Assembly: GCA_039801085.1 (NCBI GenBank)
Contig: JBDRTY010000001.1
Span: 571,538 to 635,537 of the forward strand
Reading direction: 5' to 3'
From: a candidate division WOR-3 bacterium
GTDB lineage: Bacteria > Hydrothermota > Tepidihabitantia > Tepidihabitantales > Tepidihabitantaceae
Length of the DNA stretch: 64,000 nt
In this document: positions 35,264 through 44,700 of the stretch, one piece after another
How the letters are laid out: each line of letters opens with the position of its first letter
Numbering within the stretch: the first letter of the stretch is position 1
The notes under the pieces: generated by a model
Databases searched by the model: none
The model's input: only the letters and a program-made list of their open reading frames with translations
Told to the model about the DNA's origin: nothing
Translations under genes and position numbers: made by a program

Positions 35264-38218
35264 CTAACGGATAAGCACTGCCCGTTCGGTTAAGTTCATT
35301 CCCGGTGTCTTCAGCCGGATGAAGTAGACACCCGGTGTCAGCCCTTTTGCGGACCAGTGGTATTCACTGTTGCCCGGCAGGACTGTGCCCTGATGAATTT
35401 CGGCAATGGTTCTGCCCGCAATGTCGTGGAGGGTGAGCCGGACCGGTGCAGGAGCGGGCAGGTTGAGCCGGACGGTGAGGTTGCGGGTGAAGGGGTTGGG
35501 CGAGATGGTGAGCGCGGAGTTGAGCGGTGCGGTTCGGTCCTGGGGTTCTGCTGTGCCGATGTAGTGGCGATACCAGCGCTGGGCGCTGTCCGCATTGACC
35601 AAAGCAGATGCGATTGTATTACCGCCGACAAAGGCGACCGCAAACCGGATTGCGGAGAAGGGGTTGATGGTGAACGGTCCGGCAGAGGCGCAGAGCGCCC
35701 AGTTGTCAGGCCGGGTGGAGCGGGGGAGGCTGATCTGACCGCTCAGGAAGCGCCATTTCTGGGCATCGCGGAATGCGGAGTCGGGTTCGTAGTAGACCGC
35801 CGGGTCAATTGCGGTCAGGTGGATGCCGGAGTCGGGTTCCAGAATCTTGATTCCGGCAACCGGTGCGCTGTCACGGGCGCTTGTGATGTAGATGAAGCGG
35901 CGCAGGCTGTCCTGGTCGCAGATGTCGCCCGCGGTGTCAACCGTGAAGTCGGCGAAGATCCCGGGGTAGAAGCTGGAGACGGTGGTGGAGCCGTTGTTCT
36001 GAACTGTGTAGACGATGACAACAAAGTCGCGGTAGCCGGGCGTGCCGTCCGCATAGCTGTTCTGGCTGGCAACGAGCAGTTTGGAGCGGGGATGGTTGCG
36101 GTCCGAGAACCAGGCGCGGTAGTGCTCATGTCCTTTCTGGGGCGGGTAGATGTTGCGCAGGCTGTCCACAAGGAGAAATTCGGTGTCCGGCGGTGCGGTT
36201 ACCGGTCTGGTGTAGTAGCGGTCAACAACATAGAGGGTGTCAGTGCCCCAGGCAAGTGAGGCGTGGCGCAGGATTGAAGGGGCGGTCTTGGGATAGCAGA
36301 AGCCGGAGCCGGCACTTTCCGGTGCCAGATAGCCGAGCGCACCGAGGCAGGAGACGCTCAGCCGGCAGTTGTTGGTGTCGTGGTCAAAGATTATCTGTCC
36401 GGGCATGCCGACCCGGAGTTCAATGCCGAATCTGGTGGCATAATCTGCACTTTCGCCGGTAACATAAAGGGTGCAGGGGAGAAGCATGCCGGCGCGCAGG
36501 CTGGTGTCCGCAGTCAAAAAGAAGCGGTCAGCAAGGTTGTAGGCGCTGTCCTGAGGCGGGATTGTGCCCCAGGAGCCGGTGGAGTCGGTGACCTGAAGCC
36601 GGTAGTCAAAGGAGCGGAGAATGCCGCGGGTGTTGGCACAGAAGGCGTTGCCGTCGTTTCTGAGCCAGAAGCGCAGGCTGGCGCTCTCGCCCGGGTCAAT
36701 ATAGCCGTCGGTGTTCCCCGAAGAGTCGGCAAGGACAAACCGGAGCATCTTCAGATAAGGTCCTCTCGGCACCGCATTAACCGCAGCAAAGGCATCAATT
36801 CTGCCCGCACCGAAGTCATTGTCCTTGCCGCCAGGTCCGAGGTCGACCGCGGTCACCTCAAGGATTGAGTCCACCATTCTCGGAGTGAGGTTCGGGTTCT
36901 TCTGCAGCATCAGGCAGACCGTGCCCGCAGTGTGCGGAGTCGCCATCGAGGTGCCGTCCATGCTCTGATAACCGCCACCGATCCGGCAGGAGATGACCGC
37001 CACCCCGGGCGCACTCACATCCGGCTTGGTCAGTCCGGGCGGATAGGGGTAGTCGTTATAAGGAGCAACATTCTGCCAGGTGACCGGTCCGGGGCTGGAG
37101 AAGTAGGCGATCGCATCGGTTGAGTCGGTCGCACCGATCGAGATCACACCGGATAGGGCACCGGTGCCGGTGTTCTGCGGGTTCCACCAGGGCGGCGGCA
37201 CATTGCCCGGACAGCGGAGCGCACTCGGCGGAGTTGCCTGTCCCCGCTCATTGCCGGCAGCGATGATCTGGATCACACCCGCCGCATTGACATTGTCCGC
37301 CACCTGCCGCCAGGTCGCCTGGTGCGGGTTCCAGGAAAGCATCCAGCCCAAGGACATCGTGTAGAGGTCCGCACCATTTGCCGGTGAGAGCGGGGGCGAG
37401 ACCACAAACTGCATCGCCTGCCAGCACTGGCTCTCCGCCACCGAGTCCGCTACCGTCCGCACCCGGCAGACCATGATCCGGGCATCCGGCGCCACCCCGC
37501 ACTGGGTGCCCGAGGTGCCATCACTGGCAACCGTGCCTGCCGTATGGGTGCCATGCCCCTGCTGGTCCATCGGGTTGTTGCTGTTGTCCTCAAAGTTCCA
37601 GCCGTGATAGGGGTAGTTGGGGTCCTCCCACATGTGGTCTGCCAGGTCGGGATGGGTGTAGTCACAGCCGGTATCAATGTGCCCGCAGACCACACCCTGG
37701 CCGGTGTAGCCCTGTGCCCAGACCTCAGGCGCCCTTATCTTGCGCACACCCCAGGTCGCATCATACTGCGGCTCTGCCGGCGCACCCGGCTTCTCGAGCA
37801 GGTCCGGACACCAGGCAAGATCATAGTTGACATAGTGGACATCTGCCCGCTGCGAAAGCTCCCGGATCACCGCCGGTGTCGCCTCGCAGGCAACCGCATT
37901 GACAATCCAGATCGAGCGGATGTCCCGGACCAGGCCCTGTTGCTCCTTCTCCTCGAGATAGCTCAGGATGGAGGACTGCTCCCTCCGGGCAAACTCGCCG
38001 AGAATCTCTGCCACCCGCACCCGGCGCTCCCGCCGGCTCAGACCGTCAACCTGCGAGAAAAGCAGCCGGGTGTCATACTGGTTTTTCAGAACGATGTGGA
38101 CCGGCAGCTTCTGGTCAGCCGCCGCGGTGCTCAGATGCCGCTCCAGCTCCGGACTGATCATTCCGAAGCCGAAGGCAAAGAGCAGGATTGCGATACCCAA
38201 ACACAGCCTTAATTTCAA
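35264..38218 (-). CDS. secreted S8 subtilisin-like peptidase with T9SS sorting domain
   Basis: This 984-residue protein has a signal peptide, a propeptide-like region (about 20-150) and a subtilase domain with Asp182 (HIDTG), His222 (GHGTHTAG) and Ser424 (DGTSMATPH). A region of about 400 residues (488-888) follows that is also found in the C25 peptidase at 41778-45356. The end is a T9SS type A sorting domain (ISPNPF, then TPGVYFIRL). A TTG start is used, supported by AAGGAGG at the right distance and by the signal peptide. It is probably a surface or extracellular protease exported by the type IX system. Confidence 0.93.
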   Translation of the reverse strand: MKLRLCLGIAILLFAFGFGMISPELERHLSTAAADQKLPVHIVLKNQYDTRLLFSQVDGLSRRERRVRVAEILGEFARREQSSILSYLEEKEQQGLVRDIRSIWIVNAVACEATPAVIRELSQRADVHYVNYDLAWCPDLLEKPGAPAEPQYDATWGVRKIRAPEVWAQGYTGQGVVCGHIDTGCDYTHPDLADHMWEDPNYPYHGWNFEDNSNNPMDQQGHGTHTAGTVASDGTSGTQCGVAPDARIMVCRVRTVADSVAESQCWQAMQFVVSPPLSPANGADLYTMSLGWMLSWNPHQATWRQVADNVNAAGVIQIIAAGNERGQATPPSALRCPGNVPPPWWNPQNTGTGALSGVISIGATDSTDAIAYFSSPGPVTWQNVAPYNDYPYPPGLTKPDVSAPGVAVISCRIGGGYQSMDGTSMATPHTAGTVCLMLQKNPNLTPRMVDSILEVTAVDLGPGGKDNDFGAGRIDAFAAVNAVPRGPYLKMLRFVLADSSGNTDGYIDPGESASLRFWLRNDGNAFCANTRGILRSFDYRLQVTDSTGSWGTIPPQDSAYNLADRFFLTADTSLRAGMLLPCTLYVTGESADYATRFGIELRVGMPGQIIFDHDTNNCRLSVSCLGALGYLAPESAGSGFCYPKTAPSILRHASLAWGTDTLYVVDRYYTRPVTAPPDTEFLLVDSLRNIYPPQKGHEHYRAWFSDRNHPRSKLLVASQNSYADGTPGYRDFVVIVYTVQNNGSTTVSSFYPGIFADFTVDTAGDICDQDSLRRFIYITSARDSAPVAGIKILEPDSGIHLTAIDPAVYYEPDSAFRDAQKWRFLSGQISLPRSTRPDNWALCASAGPFTINPFSAIRFAVAFVGGNTIASALVNADSAQRWYRHYIGTAEPQDRTAPLNSALTISPNPFTRNLTVRLNLPAPAPVRLTLHDIAGRTIAEIHQGTVLPGNSEYHWSAKGLTPGVYFIRLKTPGMNLTERAVLIR

Positions 38219-38243
38219 ATTTACCTCCTTGGATTTATTAAAG

Positions 38244-38271
38244 ATTATACCTCCACTTTACCACAGGTCAA
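38244..38271 (-). promoter_or_regulatory. promoter of the subtilase gene
   Basis: On the minus strand, TTGACC (38266-38271), 16 nt, TATAAT (38244-38249), 25 nt before the TTG start. Confidence 0.75.
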
Positions 38272-38308
38272 ACCCGTTTCACCGGTTCGGAGTGTTGGCG
38301 ATTTTTCC

Positions 38309-38336
38309 TTGACCTTTTTTTATCCCGGATTATACT
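38309..38336 (+). promoter_or_regulatory. promoter of the EF-G-like gene
   Basis: TTGACC (38309-38314), 16 nt, TATACT (38331-38336). Divergent from the subtilase promoter; the start codon at 38377 has AGGAGG. Confidence 0.75.
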
Positions 38337-38376
38337 TCAGAACTTAAAATCGGAAGCTTTTTATTTTCAGGAGGAA

Positions 38377-40464
38377 ATGGTGAAAGATTATAAGGTTAAT
38401 GAAATCCGCAATCTCGGGTTTTTCGGCCATGGCGGCTGTGGCAAGACCTCAATCTGTGAGTCACTGCTTTTTACGATGAAGCAGAATAACCGGCTCGGTT
38501 CGGTTGATGCCGGGAGTTCGCTCCTGGATTATGATGAGGATGAGATTGCCCGCAAGATCAGTATCAACCTGGCGCTGGGCTATGGTGAGTACCGGAATAC
38601 GCTGATCAATCTCGTCGATGCGCCGGGTTATGCCGACTTTTTCGGTAATGTGATTTCCGCGGTGCGGGCGGTTGATGCGGCGGTGGTGGTGATTGACGCC
38701 ACCTCCGGGGTTGAGGTCGGAACCGAAATGGCGTGGCGGAGGCTGGATGAGGCGGGTCTGCCCCGGATCGTCTTCATCAATAAGCTGACTAAGGAGAATA
38801 CGAAGTTTGCGGTGGTGGCGGAGGAGGTGCGCAAGGTCTTCGGCACCAAGGTGACACCGGTCTATCTGCCGGTCGGGAGTGAAGCCGGGCTCAGGGGTGC
38901 GGTGGATCTGCTGAATGACAAGGCTTATGTGTATGAGAATGGCACGAGAAAGGAAGTGCCGGTGCCGGCGGAGCTGAAGGATGAGATCGCTGCCTGGAAG
39001 GAGAAACTGATTGAGGCGGCAGCCGAGGTGGATGAGACGCTGATGGAGAAGTTTCTCGAGGGGCAGGAGATAACCCCTGATGAGATGCGGCAGGCGGTGC
39101 GCAAGGGGATCAAGGCGGGGACGGTCTATCCGCTGCTCGGTGGTGATGCCCTGACTCAGGTCGGGGTGGATCTGATTCTCGAGCTGGCGGTCGATGTGCT
39201 GCCCAGCCCGGCAGAGATGCCACCGGTCAAAGGCAAGGCACCGGCGACCGGTGAGGAGATTCTGGTCAGCCCGGACCCGGACGGTCCGGTGTGCGCGCTG
39301 GTGTTCAAGACCATCTCCGAGGCGCATATCGGCGATATGCATTATGTCCGGATCTTCCGGGGGAAGCTGGAGTCGGGGATGGTGGTGATCAACGGCACGA
39401 CCCAGCGCGAGGAGAAGATCAATCAGATTTACATTGTCAAGGGCAAGGAGCGGAGTGAGATCAACCGGCTGACCACCGGGATGATCGGTGCGCTGGTCAA
39501 GCTCAAGGAGACCCATACCGGTGATACACTGGCAGACAAGAAGGAGCCGGTCCGGCTGGCACCGATTGAGTTTCCCAAGCCCTCAATCTCGGTGGCGATC
39601 GTGCCTCAGAGCAAGGGGGACGAGGAGCGGGTCTCGAACGGGCTGGCACGGCTCCATGAGGAGGACCCGACCTTCTCCTATGAGTACAATGCCGAGCTCG
39701 GTCAGCAGCTGATCAACGGCATGGGCGAGCTGCACCTCGATGTAATCGTCGGCCGGCTGAAGCGCCGGTTTGATGTCAATGTTGAGCTGGTGAAGCCGAG
39801 GATTCCCTACCGGGAGACGATTACGAAGAAGGCGGAGGCACAGGGTAAGCACAAGAAGCAGACCGGGGGCAGGGGGCAGTATGGTGATGTCTGGCTGCGG
39901 ATTGAACCGCTGCCGCGCGGAACCGGGTTTCAGTTTGTGGATGAGATTTACGGCGGTGCAATTCCGGGCAAGTTCATCCCCTCAGTGGAGAAGGGTGTGG
40001 TGGAGGCGATGGAGAAGGGGGTGCTTGCGGGTTACCGGATGATGGACATCAAGGCGACGGTCTATGATGGTTCCTATCATGAGGTTGACTCTTCAGACAT
40101 CGCCTTCAAGATCGCTGCCGGACTGGCGTTCAAGAATGCGTGCGAGAAGGCGGGAGTGGTGCTGCTGGAGCCGATCATGAATGTGGAGATTACTGTCCCG
40201 GACCGGTTTACCGGTGATGTGATGGGGGATCTGAATGCCCGGCGCGGCAGGATTATGGGGATGGAGGCACAGGGCGGTCTGCAGGTGATCAAAGCCCAGG
40301 TGCCGCTGGCGGAGATGTACAAGTATTCCAACAGTCTGCGCTCCATGACTCAGGGCAGAGGCTATTTCACGATGGAGTTTGACCATTACGAAGAGGTGCC
40401 GCGCGAGATCGCCCAGAAGATTATTGAAGAGGCGAAGCGGGCAAAGGAAGAGGCGCGGGAGTAG
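38377..40464 (+). CDS. elongation factor G-like GTPase (EF-G-2/FusA2 type)
   Basis: This 695-residue protein has all five EF-G domains. The G domain belongs to the EF-G-2 (FusA2-like) subgroup: the P-loop is GHGGCGKTS and the G3 motif is DAPGYADF instead of DTPGHVDF. The G4 guanine motif reads NKLT (135-138) where NKxD is expected, so the specificity Asp is replaced by Thr. Domain IV and V sequences (GRGQYGDVWLRIEPLPRG, GDLNARRGRIMGME) are well kept. It is probably not the housekeeping EF-G; EF-G-2 paralogues have uncertain roles in translation or ribosome rescue. Confidence 0.92.
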   Translation: MVKDYKVNEIRNLGFFGHGGCGKTSICESLLFTMKQNNRLGSVDAGSSLLDYDEDEIARKISINLALGYGEYRNTLINLVDAPGYADFFGNVISAVRAVDAAVVVIDATSGVEVGTEMAWRRLDEAGLPRIVFINKLTKENTKFAVVAEEVRKVFGTKVTPVYLPVGSEAGLRGAVDLLNDKAYVYENGTRKEVPVPAELKDEIAAWKEKLIEAAAEVDETLMEKFLEGQEITPDEMRQAVRKGIKAGTVYPLLGGDALTQVGVDLILELAVDVLPSPAEMPPVKGKAPATGEEILVSPDPDGPVCALVFKTISEAHIGDMHYVRIFRGKLESGMVVINGTTQREEKINQIYIVKGKERSEINRLTTGMIGALVKLKETHTGDTLADKKEPVRLAPIEFPKPSISVAIVPQSKGDEERVSNGLARLHEEDPTFSYEYNAELGQQLINGMGELHLDVIVGRLKRRFDVNVELVKPRIPYRETITKKAEAQGKHKKQTGGRGQYGDVWLRIEPLPRGTGFQFVDEIYGGAIPGKFIPSVEKGVVEAMEKGVLAGYRMMDIKATVYDGSYHEVDSSDIAFKIAAGLAFKNACEKAGVVLLEPIMNVEITVPDRFTGDVMGDLNARRGRIMGMEAQGGLQVIKAQVPLAEMYKYSNSLRSMTQGRGYFTMEFDHYEEVPREIAQKIIEEAKRAKEEARE

Positions 40465-40477
40465 CCTGCCCTTTTAA

Positions 40478-41143
40478 CTAATAGATCTCATACCAAGTGC
40501 GCCGGACCCGGCGCCGGATAAGCAGTCCGAACAGCACCCCGGCAATGAAACCACCGATATGGACAAAGTAGGCGATACCGCCACCGGTGCCCGGTGCTGA
40601 GGAACAGCCGTAGAGGAGCTGGAACAGAATCCAGAAACCGAGCAGGATTGACGCCGGGATGTAAATCAGGCGCATAAAGAAGAAGAAGGGCACCAGGGTC
40701 AGGACCCGGGCGCGGGGAAAAAGGACAAAATAGGCACCCATGACGCCGGAGATGGCACCTGAGGCGCCGATCGTCGGAATCCGGGAATATGGAGAGATCA
40801 GTACTTGGAGGAGACTGCCCGCAATCCCGGAAACCAGATAGACGATGAGATAGAAGAAATGGCCGAAGGCATCCTCAACATTGTCGCCGAAGATCCAGAG
40901 ATAGAGCATATTGCCGAGGAAGTGAAACCAGCCGCCATGCATGAACATGGAGGAGAGCAGGGTGAGAAGCCCCTGCCCCTGAATGATCCGGACCGGAACC
41001 ATCCCATACTTGAGGATAATCGCATCAAACTGTTCCGGCGAACGGGTAAACTGGGCGAGCCAGACCGCACTGCAGGCGGAAATCAGCAGGTAGTTGACCC
41101 AGGGCCGGCGGCTGGATCTGATGTCGTCGTATAAGGGAATCAT
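40478..41143 (-). CDS. rhomboid-family intramembrane serine protease
   Basis: This 221-residue membrane protein has six hydrophobic segments and the rhomboid dyad: Ser in TIGASGAISGVMGAY and His in YFVHIGGFIAGVLFG. The N-terminal MHGGWFHFLGNMLYLWIFG loop is also conserved. It cleaves substrates within the membrane. Its start overlaps the ispF stop by 4 nt. Confidence 0.94.
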   Translation of the reverse strand: MIPLYDDIRSSRRPWVNYLLISACSAVWLAQFTRSPEQFDAIILKYGMVPVRIIQGQGLLTLLSSMFMHGGWFHFLGNMLYLWIFGDNVEDAFGHFFYLIVYLVSGIAGSLLQVLISPYSRIPTIGASGAISGVMGAYFVLFPRARVLTLVPFFFFMRLIYIPASILLGFWILFQLLYGCSSAPGTGGGIAYFVHIGGFIAGVLFGLLIRRRVRRTWYEIY

Positions 41144-41634
41144 TTTACCGCAGCGAGCAGGACTGTTACCAGTGCACTGATGCTTTTTTCCGGCAGTGCC
41201 AGCCGGGTGCCTTCGGTGGTCTTTGCCTTGATGCCGATGCAGTTTTCCGGAACTTTCAGCAGGCAGGCAAGGTTCTGGCGGATTTCCGGAATGTGGGGTG
41301 CGAGTTTCGTTCTGTCGGTAACGAGGATTGAGTCCAGCTGGAGGAGCCGGTAGCCTTTCTGTCTGACCATGCGAAGCACGGTCTTTAGCAGTTGCCGGCT
41401 GTCCGCATTGCGGTAGGCCGGGTCGGTGTCCGGAAACAGCTGACCGATATCCGGCAGGGCAAGGGCGCCGAGCAGTCCGTCAATCAGGGCATGAAGCAGG
41501 ACATCGGCATCAGAATGGCCTGCCAGTCCGTAAGCTGCGGGGATTTCAGTTCCGCCGAGCATCAGTTTTCTGCCTTTTTTCAGACAATGGGCATCAAAAC
41601 CGATCCCGAGCCGCCATGGTAATCTGTTGCTCAA
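41140..41634 (-). CDS. ispF: 2-C-methyl-D-erythritol 2,4-cyclodiphosphate synthase
   Basis: This 164-residue MEP-pathway enzyme has the metal ligands in GFDAH and GHSDADVLLHALIDGLLGAL, plus DIGQLFPDTDP and IKAKTTEG. The only reasonable start is a TTG at 41634, with no Shine-Dalgarno. A promoter (TTGACC/TAAAAT) ends 6 nt before it, so the mRNA may begin at this TTG, an unusual arrangement. It is coupled to the rhomboid gene. Confidence 0.95.
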   Translation of the reverse strand: MSNRLPWRLGIGFDAHCLKKGRKLMLGGTEIPAAYGLAGHSDADVLLHALIDGLLGALALPDIGQLFPDTDPAYRNADSRQLLKTVLRMVRQKGYRLLQLDSILVTDRTKLAPHIPEIRQNLACLLKVPENCIGIKAKTTEGTRLALPEKSISALVTVLLAAVK

Positions 41635-41640
41635 TAAAAA

Positions 41641-41668
41641 ATTTTAATCAGTAATCGGCAGGGGTCAA
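41641..41668 (-). promoter_or_regulatory. promoter of ispF (leaderless type)
   Basis: On the minus strand, TTGACC (41663-41668), 16 nt, TAAAAT (41641-41646). Six nt separate the -10 box from the TTG start codon of ispF. Confidence 0.6.
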
Positions 41669-41695
41669 GATGGGGACAGATACCGAATAATTTAT

Positions 41696-41723
41696 TTGAC
41701 CGGTCGGGTGAAAATGTTAAAAT
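41696..41723 (+). promoter_or_regulatory. promoter of the secreted C25 peptidase gene
   Basis: TTGACC (41696-41701), 16 nt, TAAAAT (41718-41723), 54 nt before the GTG start. Confidence 0.65.
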
Positions 41724-41777
41724 AATCATCATACAAAGAATCGTGGCGCGGTCATTTCTATTCAAAGGAGGTTCCAA

Positions 41778-44700
41778 GTGTTAAAAAGAACAGTTTTGAT
41801 TGTAGCGGCAGTCGCCGGTCTGCTTGGCGCCGAGTGGCTGGGGACCGGAACAGTCGCAACTCCGCCGGAAATCACCATCGTGGAGCAGAATGTCAGCCGC
41901 ACCGTGTTTGAGGTCCGGGTGCCGGGTGTTGAGCTGGACCGGACCACAGTTGACGGTGAGGAGTTTACGGTTGTCAATCTGCCCGGTGAGGTGATGGCGG
42001 TCCTGGAGGAGGGCAGACCGCAGGTGCCGAAGGTTTCGGTTCTGCTCGGGATTCCGAGCGGGGCAAAGGTCAGTTACCGGATTCTGAACCGGGAAACCCG
42101 GACCTATCAGGTGGGCAGGGTCTACCCGCTGCAACCGCCGCTGATTGACGGTCAGGAGCCCGGTCCGTTTGTCATTGACCGGACATTCTATCAGCAGAAC
42201 CGGTTCTATCCGGATGCTGATATCGCATTGCTCAACACCGGGGTCTGGCGTGACCTTTCAGTCGCAAATCTGCAGGTCTATCCGGTGAAGGTTAACCCTG
42301 CAACCGGTGAGCTGGAGCTGACCACCGCAATCCGGGTGCAGGTTGACTATTATGGCGGAAGCTATCCGCGGTTTGTTGCGGACTGGATGGTGCCCCATTA
42401 TGCCGGTTATGTTGACAACTTCCGGTATCTGCCGGTTCAGCCGCTGACCGACTACAACCCGGGTGTGCGTTATCTGGTATTCTGCCATCAGCGGTATGAT
42501 ACCTGTACTTATCTGAATGACTCACTGCTGGGCTGGGTCAGACAGCGGGGTTATGAGGTGCGGAAGATCACCAAAGCCAGTTTTACCGCTCAGGAGATCA
42601 AGGACTCAATCCGGGCAGAATACAACCGGAACAACCCGAAGACCCTGCGCTGGGTTCTGCTCGTGGGTGAATATGGTGAAATTCCGATGGGCTCCTATTC
42701 CGGTGTAGGCAGAAGCGATTTCTGGTACACTGATCTTGAACCCTGGCCCGGTGGTGACAACTATCCGGAGGTCGGGCTGGGCAGACTTTCGCCGGCATCG
42801 GTGACTGACCTGAACAATCAGATTGCCAAGATTCTGAAATATGAGAAAAACCCGCCGAGCACCAATAACTGGCTGGACAAGCTGATTATGCCCGCTCATT
42901 CCGAGCAGTATCCAGGCAAGTACTCGGGTTGTGTGCGCGGGATTTACTTCATGCCTAAGCCCTACTGGAACCCGAGCGTGGTGGAGACGATCATGGGTCA
43001 GTTTACCGGTAACACCACGGTAACCAATGCGCTGAATCAGGGCAGAGGGATTGTCGCCTATCGGGGACATGGTGACTATACCGAATGGTGGCAGTGGGGA
43101 ACCGAAGGCTCCTGGTATAACTCCCATATCTATGCGCTGAATAATGGTGATATGACACCGGTGGTTTACAATGTCGCCTGCAATAACGGGGACATCTATC
43201 AGAGCGAGTGTCTGGCAGAAGCCTGGATGCGCAAGTATCCGGGCGGTGCAGCCGGAACATTCGGTGCCACTCAGGCATCCTATACATATCCGAATCACGG
43301 CATCTGCTCAACGCTGGTCCGGGCAACCTGTGATACCTGGACAATCACCGTGCCTGGAGTGCGCAATTACGGTCCGACCCCATATAATCTTGCAGATATC
43401 AAGTGCTATGGGGTTGATGCCTATGTGGCAAAATACTGGCCCGGAAGTCCGTATCCTGATAACATCTACATGTATCTGGTGCTCGGGGATCCGTCAATGC
43501 CGGTCTGGACCGGTATGCCTGCCACACCAACAGTGCAGTTGCCCGATTCGATTCCACTCGGTCCCTACAATCTGAATGTGACCGTGCGGGTGGGCACGCG
43601 GCCGGTTGAAGGGGCGCTGGTGTGTGCCTGGAAGGAGCCGGATGTGTATGTGGCAGAGCGGACCGATGCGAGCGGTGTGGCGACACTGGCGGTCAATGCC
43701 GGAACTCCGGGAACAATGCGGATTACCGTTTCTGAAGGGCACTGCGAGCATTCAGTATCCGGGGTTCAGCATACGCCGATTCTGCCCTATACCACGACCA
43801 GACCGGTTGGCGGTGGTGGTGCGCCCCAGCCCAATATGGTCTATGTGTTCAATATGGTAGTTGATTCACCTCCGGGCGGAAATAACAACGGCAGGTTTGA
43901 TCCGGGCGAAACCGGGAAAATCATCGTTACCCTGCGCAATACCGGCAATGCAACCGCCGAGAATGTGACCGCCCGACTGAAGTCCACCCATCCGCAGTTT
44001 GTGATTACCGATTCCACGAGCAGTTACGGCAACATTCCGCAGGATTCACTGCGCAATAACCGGTCTGATCCTTTTGTGGCACAGGCAGGTTCAGGAATTA
44101 CGCCCGGGACCTATGTGGTCTGTTCGCTGAAGGTGCGCTCGGATAACTATCAGCATGAGTGGAACTATGCTTTCAGCCTGCAGGTCGGACAGCCGCCAAT
44201 GCCCGGTCAGTTTGTGATTGACCTGGACACCGGTTCGGTCCTGCTTTCGGTCTGTGCGATCGGTTCAATCGGCTATGACGAACCGCCGGCACAGGATCTG
44301 GGACAGGGGTTCCGGGTGCCGAAGACCGCAGCCTCCTGTCTCTTTTACGGTGCAATCATGGCGGGTAATTCGCCGACCTACCTCGTGGACCACTTCTATT
44401 CCCAGCCGGCTAATTCCGGGACCAATCACGACTGGCAGACACCGGACAGCTTCCGGCTGGTAACACCGCCGGCACCGGCAGATGAGCACTGGATGAATAC
44501 CATGACCGATGGCGGCCACTCAACGCCGAAGGGTCTGCGGGTCAGTCAGCAGTGGTACATGAACAGCGATCCCGGTTATGACAACTGGGCGGTGCTGACC
44601 CTGGAGTTCACCAATAACGGCTCCCAGCCGATTAACGGACTGTATGCCGGTATTGTGGGCGATTTTGATATCGGTTCTTCATCGACCACCAATATCGTTG

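Noticed and set aside
35357-36259. Plus-strand open frame of 300 codons inside the subtilase gene
   Set aside because: It is the reverse shadow of the conserved 400-residue module and lacks a ribosome site and family features.
38461-39516. Long minus-strand open frame of 351 codons opposite the EF-G-like gene
   Set aside because: Its product is low-complexity His/Arg/Leu-rich, has no recognisable family and is explained by codon bias of the real gene on the other strand.
38377-40464. The housekeeping elongation factor G (fusA)
   Set aside because: GHGGCGKTS, DAPGYADF and the altered NKLT place it in the EF-G-2/FusA2-like group, and no rps12/rps7/tuf genes are adjacent.
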